Source: Neoscytalidium dimidiatum (Eukaryota; Ascomycota; Dothideomycetes; Botryosphaeriales; Botryosphaeriaceae). From it: a stretch of 64,000 bases of DNA. Positions 11,604 to 22,598 of this stretch are shown here, one piece after another (the first letter of the stretch is position 1; each line of letters opens with the position of its first letter). The position numbers and the translations under genes were made by a program. The stretch lies in assembly GCA_037367355.1 (NCBI GenBank), contig CM074706.1, positions 744,001 through 808,000 on the forward strand, given 5' to 3'. The notes under the pieces are model-generated. The model did no database searches, was not told where the DNA came from, and saw only the letters and a list, made by a program, of their open reading frames with translations.

Positions 11604-13745
11604 GGAAACTTGGGTCCAATTGGAGATTTTGGTTGGTATCCGGCCGCCAGTCCTGCTGGCAAGTAACCTTCAGACGACAGTTGAACTGCTGTTATGTCTG
11701 AGAGATGGTGGATGTAGGCATAAACGATCGGTGTGTGCAGGAGACGCGAAAAGGTACGGCATGGTATGAGTTCGCTTTAAGTACTGGTGGACCAATGGCT
11801 TGAAGAGGGAAAGAAAATCAGCGCGATCACGGAATTGTCATGAAAACTCCACCTATGCAGAAAATGTGGTGGCTCTGGTGACGCAGCAGGTCGCCCTACC
11901 GGATCCGTCGCCCTACCCCAGCCTCCATCCTCGAGGAAAGTCACCATCACATCTTGCCATCCATAACCGCCAACATCTACGAGTAGGCCCGAACTCCGCT
12001 AACGTAGGTGCTACCGTTATCGTCAGGCCTGCTTTACCTTGGGCTCAGTGCCTTGGATGGCCGCTTGTTGAGCCGTGGGGTTAGCCGCATGCCTTGTATG
12101 GTGTAACTTCTGCAGCCAGGCTTTTGACTTTCAGTGTCCTTTGGAGAATGACGACCAAGCCCTCCTGAGGATCCGCAACAAATTCTTGCTGAAGAGGGGG
12201 GTGGCGAGCATCGAGTGCCTGGTGCTGCCCAGAGCAGACCGATCCCGCCAAAGGCTCGCGCGGCGAATTTCCACCTCATCCACGAGTTGCGTAATCCATC
12301 AGCTCCTACGATATAAACCTTTGGATACTTTTGTTACTAATATCGTGTTTTTATCATTCCAATGCATGCCGGGCTTGTCGATGCAGCCACCGTGGTGGCT
12401 GGTGCTGAGCTTGTCGCCCTTCCTCTCCTCATTTGGAAGGAACCACATTGGACAGAACACCAGGATATCGTCGTGCGCCCTTCTCATTGACGCTTTCGTT
12501 TCGTACTCTACTGAGCCTTTCGAGCTCCTCAGCAAGCTGTACTTGAATCTCTCTGCAAATCGCGGCAGAGCTCTCTTCACCACATTAGACCAGTCCACCC
12601 ATTAGTCCCAGAACAATCGGAACCGACATCGGCCAAGTAGACGTCTCTTCACCCTCGCCGCCTGTCTCCCCCCAGTACCCTTCTGGACCATCCTCCCACT
12701 CTCCACACTCTCCTTTTGGCGCCACAAGCGGCCATTGGTACGGGTTCTCCCCGTCAGCGACACTGCTTTTCAACTGCCGGAGAATCAAGCAACGCCAGCA
12801 TAGTCCGAGTACCGAGCAGATCCAAGCAGTCTAGCTTCGCGAGACCGCATCCGGAAGCAGGCTCAGCAATTAGGCGGCTGGATATTCTGCCGCTTCGCTT
12901 ACTATCTGCGGCAATTAGGTGGACAGGGAGGCAGGAGAAAGCTTACGAGGAGTCCTGCTTTGCTGATTGGTCGTCGACTGTTCCGGCACCCACGGAGTCT
13001 TGAATCGCAAATTGAGTCCTGGGCGGCCTCGAAGTCGTGGCATCATGTCCAGGAAGTATCTGAAAATTAACGTCTTGTGCAGCGAGTGAAAGCCACCGGA
13101 TGCAACGAGATGTGCACCCAAGAGAGGAAAGTGAAGACCTCGGCTCGCGCCTGTGGGCCGCCCTTATTCGCCAGCCACCCGCTGTACGACCCGTTCCGGA
13201 AGCGTGCGGCTTTGGGCGAGTCGTCACCTTCACAAGCAGTTCGACCAGGTGGGCGGCATATTCGAAACTAGCTCAGAATATTTCTTCCATTTCTTACAGC
13301 GGCTACCTAATTGGGGGACGCCCAAGTCTCAAAAGTACCACCAACGTTGCCTCCGTCTCCCGTGTACTAGTATATCTCCCCAACTCCTCCTCAGAGGCCC
13401 GTGCGAATCCAAAGATTTCGCTCTTCCAGCTGCGCCAGGAATCCAAAGAAGTATATAATATGCTCCCGTGATGTCCTTCGCCTCGCCTGTCCCGGTGACC
13501 TGTCTATTGTGTAAACGAGAAGTATCCCTTGCCTCCTGCAAAGCCCCTTTTTATGCAACCAAATAGAAGAAACGCCGGTGAAATGCTAGAAAAACACAAA
13601 GATAAAGCACAGGATGAGCTACAAGAAGAAGAGGACAAGAAAAGACTGTTGCTGAAAGGGAAGGGAAAAAGAAAGAAGGAAAGGGCATGATTAGACAACA
13701 AGACCAACACCTTTCAAGCTCCTAGACGCGCTCCGAACCGGACGC
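11604..13745. other. 2.1-kb intergenic region (LPMO promoter, FMP27 3' flank)
   Basis: No confident gene. Two adjacent minus-strand frames at 12585-12788 and 12299-12598 have protein-like codon use and composition (for example AHDDILVFCPMWFLPNEE), but they lie in different frames, the second lacks an ATG at its beginning, and I recognise no family. They could be exons of an unidentified gene or a remnant. Near 13500-13690 the sequence is A/G-rich (minus strand pyrimidine-rich), consistent with the FMP27 3' UTR. Confidence 0.4.
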
Positions 13746-16700
13746 TTACTTGCCGGGCGATGATCCTCCGTGCTGGCCTAGCGACTTCACAAACTTCTTC
13801 CCGAGAAGCAGCCTGCTCTTCATGCGATTATTTTCTTCCGATTCCTCTGCCGGGTCCTTATCACGCGAGCGGTAACTCATCGCAGTGATGGCGCGATGTA
13901 GGGTGTTCGGCCCGTGCCTGATGCTCGCAGTGTCCCGATCGTCAACTTGCGAGATCTCGTCTGCGAAAGAAACCGGCTCTTCCAGGATCGCACCGCTTCC
14001 CGAAGCGTTGCCACCAGACCCTGCAGTCCAGGTTGTGCCGGTGACGCTGCGGGCGCTGGAACTCCATGAATCGGCATGGCTGAGCTGGCTCTCGCGGCCG
14101 GACGTGAAGCTGCGGCGTGGTTCGTCGGCCGTGGATGTCGTGTCCGCCGGGCTGCGGTCGCGCGAGCTGTCCTTGTCACTCGTTGTCGTCGACGCATCCC
14201 CACTAGTGTTGAGCAGGATGGACGGATTGGCAATCTGCTTCAGACGACCTTTGTCCTTGGGCCGATGGTGCGAGAACTTATTGTTGAGGATAGCGCCCGT
14301 GTGAGAAATGAGAGCGCGGATGACGTCCTTCTTCAGCGCGAGCGCCAGATCCAGGTTCGACCACGTCTTGTTGCGGTATTCGATGGTCGGCATGCGGAAC
14401 ACGAGATCGTGGATGTCCTCCACGTTGCGGTTGCCCTTGCCCTTGTAACTTAGGCACAAAACCATGCTGGGGATCTTGATGTAGGCAAAAGTCATGTAGT
14501 TTGAGGCGCGGTTCATCATCTGGTTAATGTCGTCCGTCTGTGACTTCTCTTTCCGCGTCGAGCTTGGCGCGCGTCCCATTGCGAACCTGTTCTTGGACTT
14601 TTCTTCACTCATGCCGCTCAGCTTCGTCGCGGATGACCGGCGACTTGAAGGCCGTACGCTGGCGATCGTCAGAGTATCAGAGGAATCTTTCGTGCCGGCC
14701 GACGTGTGCAAATTCCTGAACAGGCTGGTTCCGGTGCGGCTAGAAGCGTCGAATATCCTGAAAGACCCGAGGTCGAGACCTCCAGCGTTGCCTTTGCGAG
14801 ACGACAAACCGGACGACGACTTTGGTCGTGTCTGGTCAGGGAGAGTGAGAGTTGGCTGTAGCCGCAGTTCGAGCGCGCCAGGTCCCGAGCCATCGATGGA
14901 AGCACGCTGAGATTGAGAGCTCGAAGCCACCTCCGGAGAGGCTTGACCAACCGGTGACTCTCCTTCGCCGCCACCTTCGCCTGCGGTCTCGTCGTCTTGC
15001 GCCGGGGCCATGTGCTTGACCATAAAGGGCGAGAAGCCACCGTTCTCGAAAGCGTTGGAGCCTACTCCTGGGAAGATGTATTCGAACAACTTTTTGCCAA
15101 TTTCCCGCTCAAGTTGGACCTTTAGCGGGAAGAGATTGACCTCGAAGTGGTCCATGACCGGGATACCAGCTATGGCCTCGAGCATGTACCAATGCACGCG
15201 GAGCATCTTGGTGTCTCGGCCCTCCACAAAGGCTCCTTTTTCGTCCAAATACGGCGCGATCATCTCCGGGTATATGGCATCCGGCAGCAGGTTCAGTCCG
15301 TGAATGCGCTCGATCTCCATTGAGTTGAGGTTGGATCCATCGCTGTTGTCCGTACGGTCAAAAGAGGCATTCCCGAGCTGGAACTCCGCTAGAGACTCGT
15401 TGCCTTCCCGGACGAGATGCCAGACGATTTCAGACGCAGTTACGAGATACCGAAGCAGGCCGGTGGGTTGCGCGGCCTCCGCGGCCCGGTCATCGCTCTT
15501 CCGCTGAGACGTCGTGATCGCCTTCATCATGAAGAACAGCTCTTCTTCATTCTCGGAGATGGTCCTTTCCAGCTCAATGCGATTCTTCCAGCCTTCCCTG
15601 TCCAGGTACTGCTCGTGAATCTGGAAGCGAGTCTTGATCTCCTCAAGCTGATGAATCCGTTCCTGAAGGGAGACGACGAGCTCCGGTGCGCCGTTAAGAT
15701 CACTGAAGTCCGACGCGAGCATGATCTTCTCGAGCTTTTCGCTACGCTGCCTCTCTAGAGGCTCGCTGTAGAGAAGCAGGTCCAGAACGATAATGTACAT
15801 GGCATAGTACTGCATGGAATCGCAAACAGCACGGACGTGGGGGAACTCGACCCAAAGATGGTCAATACGGCTTTCCGTATTGTCAGGGCAGTGCGCGTGA
15901 GCGTTGTCGTCGCCACTGATGTCATCATTGTACTTGAGACGGAGCGTGTTGTACTTGTCGTACCTCAAACTGGCCGAGGTCCTCTGCACCACTCTGGAGA
16001 AGCCGTACGGGTTCGTGTCGAATTCGAACATGACCTCGAAAGGCACCCACGGAGGCCAGGATGTGCCTGCAGCGGCACCGTAGCGGTTGCCAGAGTACAT
16101 GTGAAGATACTCGGTGGAGAAGGTCTTTGTGCTCGTTACGAAGATCTGCAGGCTATCCATGGCGGCTGAGAAACGGCGTTGGACCAGACCGCTGACGTCG
16201 TCCTCGACTCGGTCCTTATCCATGACTTCGATGACTTTGAGCTGCATACCCTTTGCGGTCACGAGCACAGCCGATCTGGGGTTTTTCTCGCTTTGCAGCT
16301 GGATCTGCGGGGCAATAAGACGGACGTGGTATGCATTTTGTGCCGTGAACTCCTGGGCGATGTCTTCGTTGGCATTGTCCGCGGTCGCCTTCCGAGCTTC
16401 ATCGTTCACCATCTCCGGGTCGTTGGCGTTGACAAACTTCTTCCCATCGTCCAGAAGCTGCTGGATACGATCTCTGATGTCTACATCGTCATCGGCCTGG
16501 GGGGAAAGCGGGGTCGATGTCGTCCGCGGCCTGGTACCAGGTGAAGGAGGTGGTTCCTTGGCCTTGTTCTGCTCCTCCACAATGTCGAGGATGAATTTCA
16601 CAGCTCTTCTCGACATGTAGTACACAAAACCCCGGCGTTGGCTGACCTGGTGAATGTAGCGAAGAATGATATTCCGAAGCGCGTTGTTCCACTTGAATTG

Positions 16701-19700
16701 AGCGTTGTGGATGACAAAACGGTTGTTGAAATCGCTGATGTAGTCAGCAAGCGGCGTCGCGTCGAGCCCTCTTGTCTCTTTATCGGTGGCATCGTAGATT
16801 TCGGGCGCCTCAAGGTATTCATCTTCGGCCTCAGCCCGCGGGACAGCAGACGGGTCGTCGCGCTCCAGACGGTTGATCAAGCTGCTGTACATGGATTGGA
16901 GGATGTCACGTTTCCTCTTGAGGTTTTCGTGATGATGCTGATAGACGGCCAATCTCTCTTCAAGCTCCCAGTCGTCATCGCTGGTGGACCGCAGGATCCT
17001 GAGCTGCTGCTCGCCAATATCGCGCTGGCTCTGTTCGATCTGTTCGAGCACCTTTTTCACGCGATCGGAAATGAGGTTACATTGAACACGTCGAGGATCG
17101 TTTTGCTTTGACATGACGCAGTAGTGGGTGGGCTCGTTTCCAAACGGGCTAGATCGGTGAGGATCGCCGGAGATGTTGTCGTGATGGTCTGTCTGCCGGA
17201 AATACGTGAAGCGAGGAGCGAATGACAGAGGCAAAATCTTGGTGTCAGGGTTGCTCTCTGCCGGAAGGATCCAGTCCAGCTCCACGAAGTCATCCATGTC
17301 AACCCATGAGAGATCGTTGTCTGGGATGGTAAATTTTGAGAGATCGACTTGCGGGTCATCCTGGTTCTGATATGAAGCCAGCGTCTCTTCTGTGGCTTCC
17401 TCGATATCGCTCTGCTCGGCACCGTTGATTGTCGCCGATACGGCACGAATGTCTGCCGAGATGAAGTCCAGTTGAACTTGATTGATACGCATGCCCGTCG
17501 TGGTGGCTGGCTTGTTGGCGCTTTGCGCTGAAGTTCTGAACTCCTCTCTTCGCTGATGGATATCCAACATGAAGCTGTCGAGGCGAACCTTCAGACCAGT
17601 CGCGGAAACCACGCTCTTTCCATAATCATCAGGATCCTTGTGCTTGTAAATGTGGCTCATGTACAGCGGTGACAACAAGATGCTGTACTTAATCGTAGCA
17701 AGATGCCGACCGAACTTCTTGCCCGATTTCTCAACGCCTGGCCAAAGCGGACCTTGCCGGACTGGCAAAGCCATGGCACCAGAGAACAGCGACCACCAGC
17801 TGTAAAAGTGGCTGAAGAAGCGTGGCGTAAGGTGGACGCTGTTGTAGTTCGGAGAAGCCTTCGTGTTTGCGACAGACCAGTCTCTGTCGTGCGGTGCGGA
17901 AATGGCGACGGACATGTGGATGTGATGGCTGCGGAAGCCTCTGAAAGCATCGTAATCTTTGCCGTCGGCTGGTTTTGCGTAGTCTGGATGCTTGAGGATG
18001 ACATTGTAGTGAGGCTCGAAATCGAAAGACCGTTTGCCATCGTCCTCGCGTTCAAAGACCAGCCCAACGAGCCACCGGACATTGCCGGAAAGCTTCATCA
18101 CCGTTTTACGGAACGAGGCTCCGTGTTTGAAGCTGGAGCCACTCACGACGCTTTCTGAATCGGACTCTTCCTGCTCTACCATGCGAGCGTAGTGGCTCAA
18201 GTCCGGTACAGCGAGGATACAGACGCCGCTGTCCACAGTGATGAACTTCTTCGGGTCGTCTTCTTGACAGATGTTGAGGCGGACATCATTCCGCCAGCAC
18301 ATGGTGAAGCCAGCACCGTCTCCGGTGACCTTGTACGGGTCGCGCGAGCCTTTCAGGATGAGGTGCACATCACCGTCGCCCTTCCACGCGATATTTATCT
18401 TGGAATGGAATGACAATCTGATCTTGTCCCAGAAACCGACCTTGTCGGACGGGTCCATCGCAGCCTTCGTGAAGCCCTCGATGACCTGCATCATATCCTG
18501 AATGGCAGGCTGGTAAGACGTACCCCAGGTGATTCTTGTAGGATAGCTCGTGTTGACTTCTACCCGCATGTCCGAGTATGTCTTGACGGGAGCGATTGTA
18601 CGACGAACGCTAACCGTAAAGCCGCCGCTCTTCTCCCCCGATTCCAGAACCTCCTGCGGAACAACCTCAACATCAACCAGTCGGCTGGACTCTTTGTCTC
18701 TATACTCTTCGGCGATGACGAAGTCCGTCTTCAAGGACAAGCTCGGCAAGCGCGCAGACTGACCAGCACGAATGGCGGGCACGTGGATGAAAGGCAGAGG
18801 ATAATCCCTCAAAGTCAAGCGAGCTTCGCCCAAGTTGATTTGGACATTCATCGGTATCAGCAATGAGTACTGCATATCAACCGGCATACCTTTTCCAATC
18901 CTGTTCAAGTAGGCCGGATACTCCGAAATGGGAAAGCTGGGCTTGTCGACGATGAAATTAAGATCGCTGACCAAGAAGGCCATCAAAGCAGGGCGCTGAG
19001 GGATAGCCAGTATGGTCTCCGTCTGCTCGATTTCTTCGGGCATGTCATCAATGCCCCAAAACATGGCACGGATGTCTCTGACGGCGCTGTTCTGGAACTT
19101 CAGCCCTTGATCGATCCTCCTCTTCCAGCTCTGCGCGTGGAGTCTATTCAGTTTCTCCCGTGCCTGCTCAATGTGGATCCTTGCATTATCGTCCAGCTCC
19201 GCAGTGCCCTCGACGTCGTATCGCATGCGGCGACCGCGTTCTTGGGGTGAAGTGACGCGCGGATCCCGGTCTGCACTCACGCTTCTCCTCTCCACGTCGA
19301 CGCCGCCTTTTCTCTGTGTGCTGCGTCCTCGGGGATGCGCCGACCTCGCGCGATGGCCGGTGTTTCCTCGACGTCGGTCGCTTTCTGCAAGCTTCCTGGC
19401 TTTAATCTCGAACGCCTCCTCGCGGGCAAGCCTCTGTCGTTGTTCAAGCAAACCAAGACGGAAGATCGTGCCAAGCTTCCATTCAAATCCTCCTTCTTCA
19501 ATCTCAAAGAGAAGTGCCTGGCTGCGAACAGAGATCCTCGGTACCTTCTTGGGGCCTTCCGGTGGTTTATCGAGAACATACTCATTGGACTGCGTTCTGA
19601 AGCGATGGTGAAGCTGCTCAACCGTTTTGATGGTATTCGTGATATTGTCAAAGACGTGATGCACAACAAGCTGGTGCGGCACAGCAATCCTAACGGCTTC

Positions 19701-22598
19701 GGCGACCACGTCGATGGATTTCTCCTCCGTAACAGTGGTACCGTGCCTGCGTCTGGACGACCTGAGATCCACACGGAGACCCTTGATGCTGACCATGCGA
19801 GCCCAGATCTTCTTGAGACCGGGAGCTTCCGTGTACAGTCGAAGCAGCTTCGCGCGAGCGAACGGAGAGGCCCACCGATGACGGCCGGCGTCCAGTCCCT
19901 GGATCTGGAGCATCAGAGGAGGATCCCCCGGCATGGTGGCTTTAGCTTGGACGAAAGCGACCCTGAAGTCGAGGGTGATGATTTCAGGCTTCGATGGAGT
20001 AGCGGGGACGGTATCAGCAGCTTCCGCATCTGCCACGGTAAGGTGTCTTTGGTGCGTCCTGGGAGCCGCGGGAGTTGGAGTCGCAAAGGCTCGATCACCA
20101 TGCTGCTTGACAAAAGCTCTCCGCAAGACCATCGTCGCAACGCCAATCGCAAAGTGCCTGTATAGGGAGTAATGGACAAAGAGACTCTGCGCGAACGAGT
20201 TAACGTGAAACACGGGTCCCTGAACGTCCGTCGACGTGGTAAATGCCACCTCGAAGCGGGGCAATTTTAGGAACGATTCCTCCTCTCGAGAATCGGAAGA
20301 TTCAATGACGAATCCCTCAAGGCCTGCGACGTGAATAGCTAGCCGTCGGCCGTCCGTCTCTGTAAGCTTCCGCTTCCGTGGGGCGGGCGAGGGAGGAGGT
20401 GACGAAGGGGACGATGCCCTGAGTTGAGACTCTGTTGGCACTGTTCTACTGGTCGCTCTACGTCTTGATATCCGAGATCCGGCATCCTCGGACTTGTCGG
20501 CCTTGTACTCTGCAGTCCATGAATCCAGATGCAGCGCGCAGCCACGGGAGTGCTCCGAAACATCCGGATCAATGCCCGCAACTTCCACGTTGAAATCGGA
20601 GCCCTGCACCTGGAGGTGGGCGAGCCATTTCGGTAGTCGGCGCAAAAAATTTGGCTTGTTCTTCGACGAAGACTTCCCAGCGTTGGACGACTCGTACGTA
20701 CGTAGCTGCGCAACGATCTGACGCACACCCTCGCTAATCTCTGGACGGACCATGAAGATGTTGAAAGTTTCGAAATTCAGGCCAATGACTGCCGATACCT
20801 CGGGTGATGCGTCAAGTTGGACCTTGAACTCTGTCGCGTCGGTCACGAGAAGGTTGTGCTTCTCGCCAGATGCAGTCTGGTAGTAGAGTTCGTGAGACGC
20901 CATTCGGAAGAATGACGCCAAAGAGTAATGCAACTCTCCGCCAGCGGAGTGCGAGGACTCCACATCCAAGGACAAGGACGACATGTTGGAAATCAGGAGA
21001 TCGAATTCGTCACTGTCTTTTTTCTCGGGCTCCATGGGAGGTAGCGTAACTCTGACGACAGGCTCGTGGACGGAAAACTTGACATTTGCTTTCGGTAACA
21101 AACGAGAAGCTATGTGGCGTTTGGTGTGGGGGCTCTGAGCTGACTTGTTCTTTCGGTCTGACCTCTGCAGCAAGGCAAGTATCAGGGGAAGATGCCTCGG
21201 GTCGAGATCCAGCGAGGGAGACGTGACAACGAAGTTGGCGAAGAGGATGTTGGTGTTACGCTCGGTGACATCTCTCTCGCGGTCTATTTGGATGGTTTTC
21301 GAAGGCAGGGTAGTCTTCAGCGTCATTGTTGCCATTGGAATGTACAGCAGCCGTTCAGGATGATCTTGACCGTGGTCGATTCCCACCGAGATGGCGATGG
21401 CCGCGATGAGCGCCTGGTGGGCAATGTCGTGGGGCGCAAAGTACATGAGATGCGCCGGACTATGGGGATCCAGGCGCAGAAGGTCGAAACCGAACTCCTT
21501 CATGGACATGTTGAGGAAGACCGGGCTCTCCTTTGTGCTGCCGTCGCGGATTCGTTTGGTGAGGCCGAAGAAGCTGACAGCAAATTGAATTTCCTGGATT
21601 CCGCGCAGAATGGAGCTGACAAACTCTTTCGAGTCGGACACGGTCTGCACGATCTCTTCCTCGCGACTTCCGGGCCGCTCCAACTCCGCCATGACATCGT
21701 TGAAGGAATAACCCGCATCGGCCCCCAGAGTCTCGGCGCCGGCATCCGTCTTTTTCTTCATCTCCTTCACCCTCTCCAGACAGGTGTGGATGTCGTCGTA
21801 AGGCACGTTCAGACGGCCTAACTTGAGGGCGATGGAAGCATCGCGCAGCCCGTCCAATTCTTTGTACAGCAAGCCGTGCACATTTAGCGTAAGGTGATCC
21901 AGGATTTCGGTAGACTCCTGGCCTTCCGGGCTGAAGAGGATGTTGCGAACGGTGAAAATCCACTCGGCAGGGCTCTGGTGCTCGGACTTTGCCCTCCTGT
22001 GCTGGAATAGGCGGCTGCGGTCAACCATCTTCCTCCTCGTGTCGACGGCAGCGGTGAATTGAGCGACCTGCACGGCTCCGACGTCCTGGATGACCAGGGA
22101 GGTGGATGTGGCGACCACATCGAACAGACGGATCCAGTCCAGTTTCCTATGCAATCTTTTTATCCGCTCCTTGGTGTCCGTCAGCTTCTGCCACGTCCTG
22201 CTCCTTTTGTGTCCCTTCCTAAATTCCCCCTTGGACCCATCCGAGGTCTTGCAGGTGTCGTTTGTGCGTGCAGGCGATCCATTTGCTTGAGGCTTTGCGG
22301 CGGGGCTCTTGGCTGTGCTTTCTCCCAGTTTGTTGAGGTCGACCGAGACCTTGAGCTCCTCGAGCACGACGCTGACATAGGTTGGCTGGGCGAAGGTGGG
22401 GCGGTGTAGTGATATTCTCAAGCCGCGCACGTCGAGTCTGATGCCGTCCTTTGGGGTGTAAGATATGCGGCGCAGGCCATACCAGCCCAGGCGCTGGATG
22501 GAGATGCCGGTGACAATGCGGAGGAGGGCGAAGACGACGAAGGTGGAGAGGTAGAGCAAGACGAGGAGGCCGGACAGGAAAGAGAGGGTGGTGGCCAT
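13746..22598 (-). CDS. FMP27: FMP27/Hobbit bridge-like lipid transfer protein, single exon
   Basis: Very large rod-shaped protein with a hydrophobic groove that carries bulk lipid at ER-plasma membrane contacts (BLTP2/Hobbit/SABRE family; yeast Fmp27 and Hob2). 2950 residues in one uninterrupted frame. The N-terminus is a membrane anchor (LLVLLYLSTFVVFALLRIV) followed directly by the chorein-like start of the groove (RRISYTPKDGIRLDVRGLRI). The family domains are in order: the GFWDK motif (KVGFWDKIRLSFHSKINI) near residue 1385 and the WPPW motif (GTSWPPWVPFEVMFEF) near residue 2180. The C-terminal 500 residues are Ser-rich and low complexity, with basic patches, and include a conserved stretch beginning YMTFAYIKIPSMVLCLSYKG. 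Charged coiled-coil-like segments occur near 1850-1900 and 2290-2350. Length is within the family range. Many long frames on the opposite strand are shadows. Confidence 0.96.
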   Translation of the reverse strand: MATTLSFLSGLLVLLYLSTFVVFALLRIVTGISIQRLGWYGLRRISYTPKDGIRLDVRGLRISLHRPTFAQPTYVSVVLEELKVSVDLNKLGESTAKSPAAKPQANGSPARTNDTCKTSDGSKGEFRKGHKRSRTWQKLTDTKERIKRLHRKLDWIRLFDVVATSTSLVIQDVGAVQVAQFTAAVDTRRKMVDRSRLFQHRRAKSEHQSPAEWIFTVRNILFSPEGQESTEILDHLTLNVHGLLYKELDGLRDASIALKLGRLNVPYDDIHTCLERVKEMKKKTDAGAETLGADAGYSFNDVMAELERPGSREEEIVQTVSDSKEFVSSILRGIQEIQFAVSFFGLTKRIRDGSTKESPVFLNMSMKEFGFDLLRLDPHSPAHLMYFAPHDIAHQALIAAIAISVGIDHGQDHPERLLYIPMATMTLKTTLPSKTIQIDRERDVTERNTNILFANFVVTSPSLDLDPRHLPLILALLQRSDRKNKSAQSPHTKRHIASRLLPKANVKFSVHEPVVRVTLPPMEPEKKDSDEFDLLISNMSSLSLDVESSHSAGGELHYSLASFFRMASHELYYQTASGEKHNLLVTDATEFKVQLDASPEVSAVIGLNFETFNIFMVRPEISEGVRQIVAQLRTYESSNAGKSSSKNKPNFLRRLPKWLAHLQVQGSDFNVEVAGIDPDVSEHSRGCALHLDSWTAEYKADKSEDAGSRISRRRATSRTVPTESQLRASSPSSPPPSPAPRKRKLTETDGRRLAIHVAGLEGFVIESSDSREEESFLKLPRFEVAFTTSTDVQGPVFHVNSFAQSLFVHYSLYRHFAIGVATMVLRRAFVKQHGDRAFATPTPAAPRTHQRHLTVADAEAADTVPATPSKPEIITLDFRVAFVQAKATMPGDPPLMLQIQGLDAGRHRWASPFARAKLLRLYTEAPGLKKIWARMVSIKGLRVDLRSSRRRHGTTVTEEKSIDVVAEAVRIAVPHQLVVHHVFDNITNTIKTVEQLHHRFRTQSNEYVLDKPPEGPKKVPRISVRSQALLFEIEEGGFEWKLGTIFRLGLLEQRQRLAREEAFEIKARKLAESDRRRGNTGHRARSAHPRGRSTQRKGGVDVERRSVSADRDPRVTSPQERGRRMRYDVEGTAELDDNARIHIEQAREKLNRLHAQSWKRRIDQGLKFQNSAVRDIRAMFWGIDDMPEEIEQTETILAIPQRPALMAFLVSDLNFIVDKPSFPISEYPAYLNRIGKGMPVDMQYSLLIPMNVQINLGEARLTLRDYPLPFIHVPAIRAGQSARLPSLSLKTDFVIAEEYRDKESSRLVDVEVVPQEVLESGEKSGGFTVSVRRTIAPVKTYSDMRVEVNTSYPTRITWGTSYQPAIQDMMQVIEGFTKAAMDPSDKVGFWDKIRLSFHSKINIAWKGDGDVHLILKGSRDPYKVTGDGAGFTMCWRNDVRLNICQEDDPKKFITVDSGVCILAVPDLSHYARMVEQEESDSESVVSGSSFKHGASFRKTVMKLSGNVRWLVGLVFEREDDGKRSFDFEPHYNVILKHPDYAKPADGKDYDAFRGFRSHHIHMSVAISAPHDRDWSVANTKASPNYNSVHLTPRFFSHFYSWWSLFSGAMALPVRQGPLWPGVEKSGKKFGRHLATIKYSILLSPLYMSHIYKHKDPDDYGKSVVSATGLKVRLDSFMLDIHQRREEFRTSAQSANKPATTTGMRINQVQLDFISADIRAVSATINGAEQSDIEEATEETLASYQNQDDPQVDLSKFTIPDNDLSWVDMDDFVELDWILPAESNPDTKILPLSFAPRFTYFRQTDHHDNISGDPHRSSPFGNEPTHYCVMSKQNDPRRVQCNLISDRVKKVLEQIEQSQRDIGEQQLRILRSTSDDDWELEERLAVYQHHHENLKRKRDILQSMYSSLINRLERDDPSAVPRAEAEDEYLEAPEIYDATDKETRGLDATPLADYISDFNNRFVIHNAQFKWNNALRNIILRYIHQVSQRRGFVYYMSRRAVKFILDIVEEQNKAKEPPPSPGTRPRTTSTPLSPQADDDVDIRDRIQQLLDDGKKFVNANDPEMVNDEARKATADNANEDIAQEFTAQNAYHVRLIAPQIQLQSEKNPRSAVLVTAKGMQLKVIEVMDKDRVEDDVSGLVQRRFSAAMDSLQIFVTSTKTFSTEYLHMYSGNRYGAAAGTSWPPWVPFEVMFEFDTNPYGFSRVVQRTSASLRYDKYNTLRLKYNDDISGDDNAHAHCPDNTESRIDHLWVEFPHVRAVCDSMQYYAMYIIVLDLLLYSEPLERQRSEKLEKIMLASDFSDLNGAPELVVSLQERIHQLEEIKTRFQIHEQYLDREGWKNRIELERTISENEEELFFMMKAITTSQRKSDDRAAEAAQPTGLLRYLVTASEIVWHLVREGNESLAEFQLGNASFDRTDNSDGSNLNSMEIERIHGLNLLPDAIYPEMIAPYLDEKGAFVEGRDTKMLRVHWYMLEAIAGIPVMDHFEVNLFPLKVQLEREIGKKLFEYIFPGVGSNAFENGGFSPFMVKHMAPAQDDETAGEGGGEGESPVGQASPEVASSSQSQRASIDGSGPGALELRLQPTLTLPDQTRPKSSSGLSSRKGNAGGLDLGSFRIFDASSRTGTSLFRNLHTSAGTKDSSDTLTIASVRPSSRRSSATKLSGMSEEKSKNRFAMGRAPSSTRKEKSQTDDINQMMNRASNYMTFAYIKIPSMVLCLSYKGKGNRNVEDIHDLVFRMPTIEYRNKTWSNLDLALALKKDVIRALISHTGAILNNKFSHHRPKDKGRLKQIANPSILLNTSGDASTTTSDKDSSRDRSPADTTSTADEPRRSFTSGRESQLSHADSWSSSARSVTGTTWTAGSGGNASGSGAILEEPVSFADEISQVDDRDTASIRHGPNTLHRAITAMSYRSRDKDPAEESEENNRMKSRLLLGKKFVKSLGQHGGSSPGK

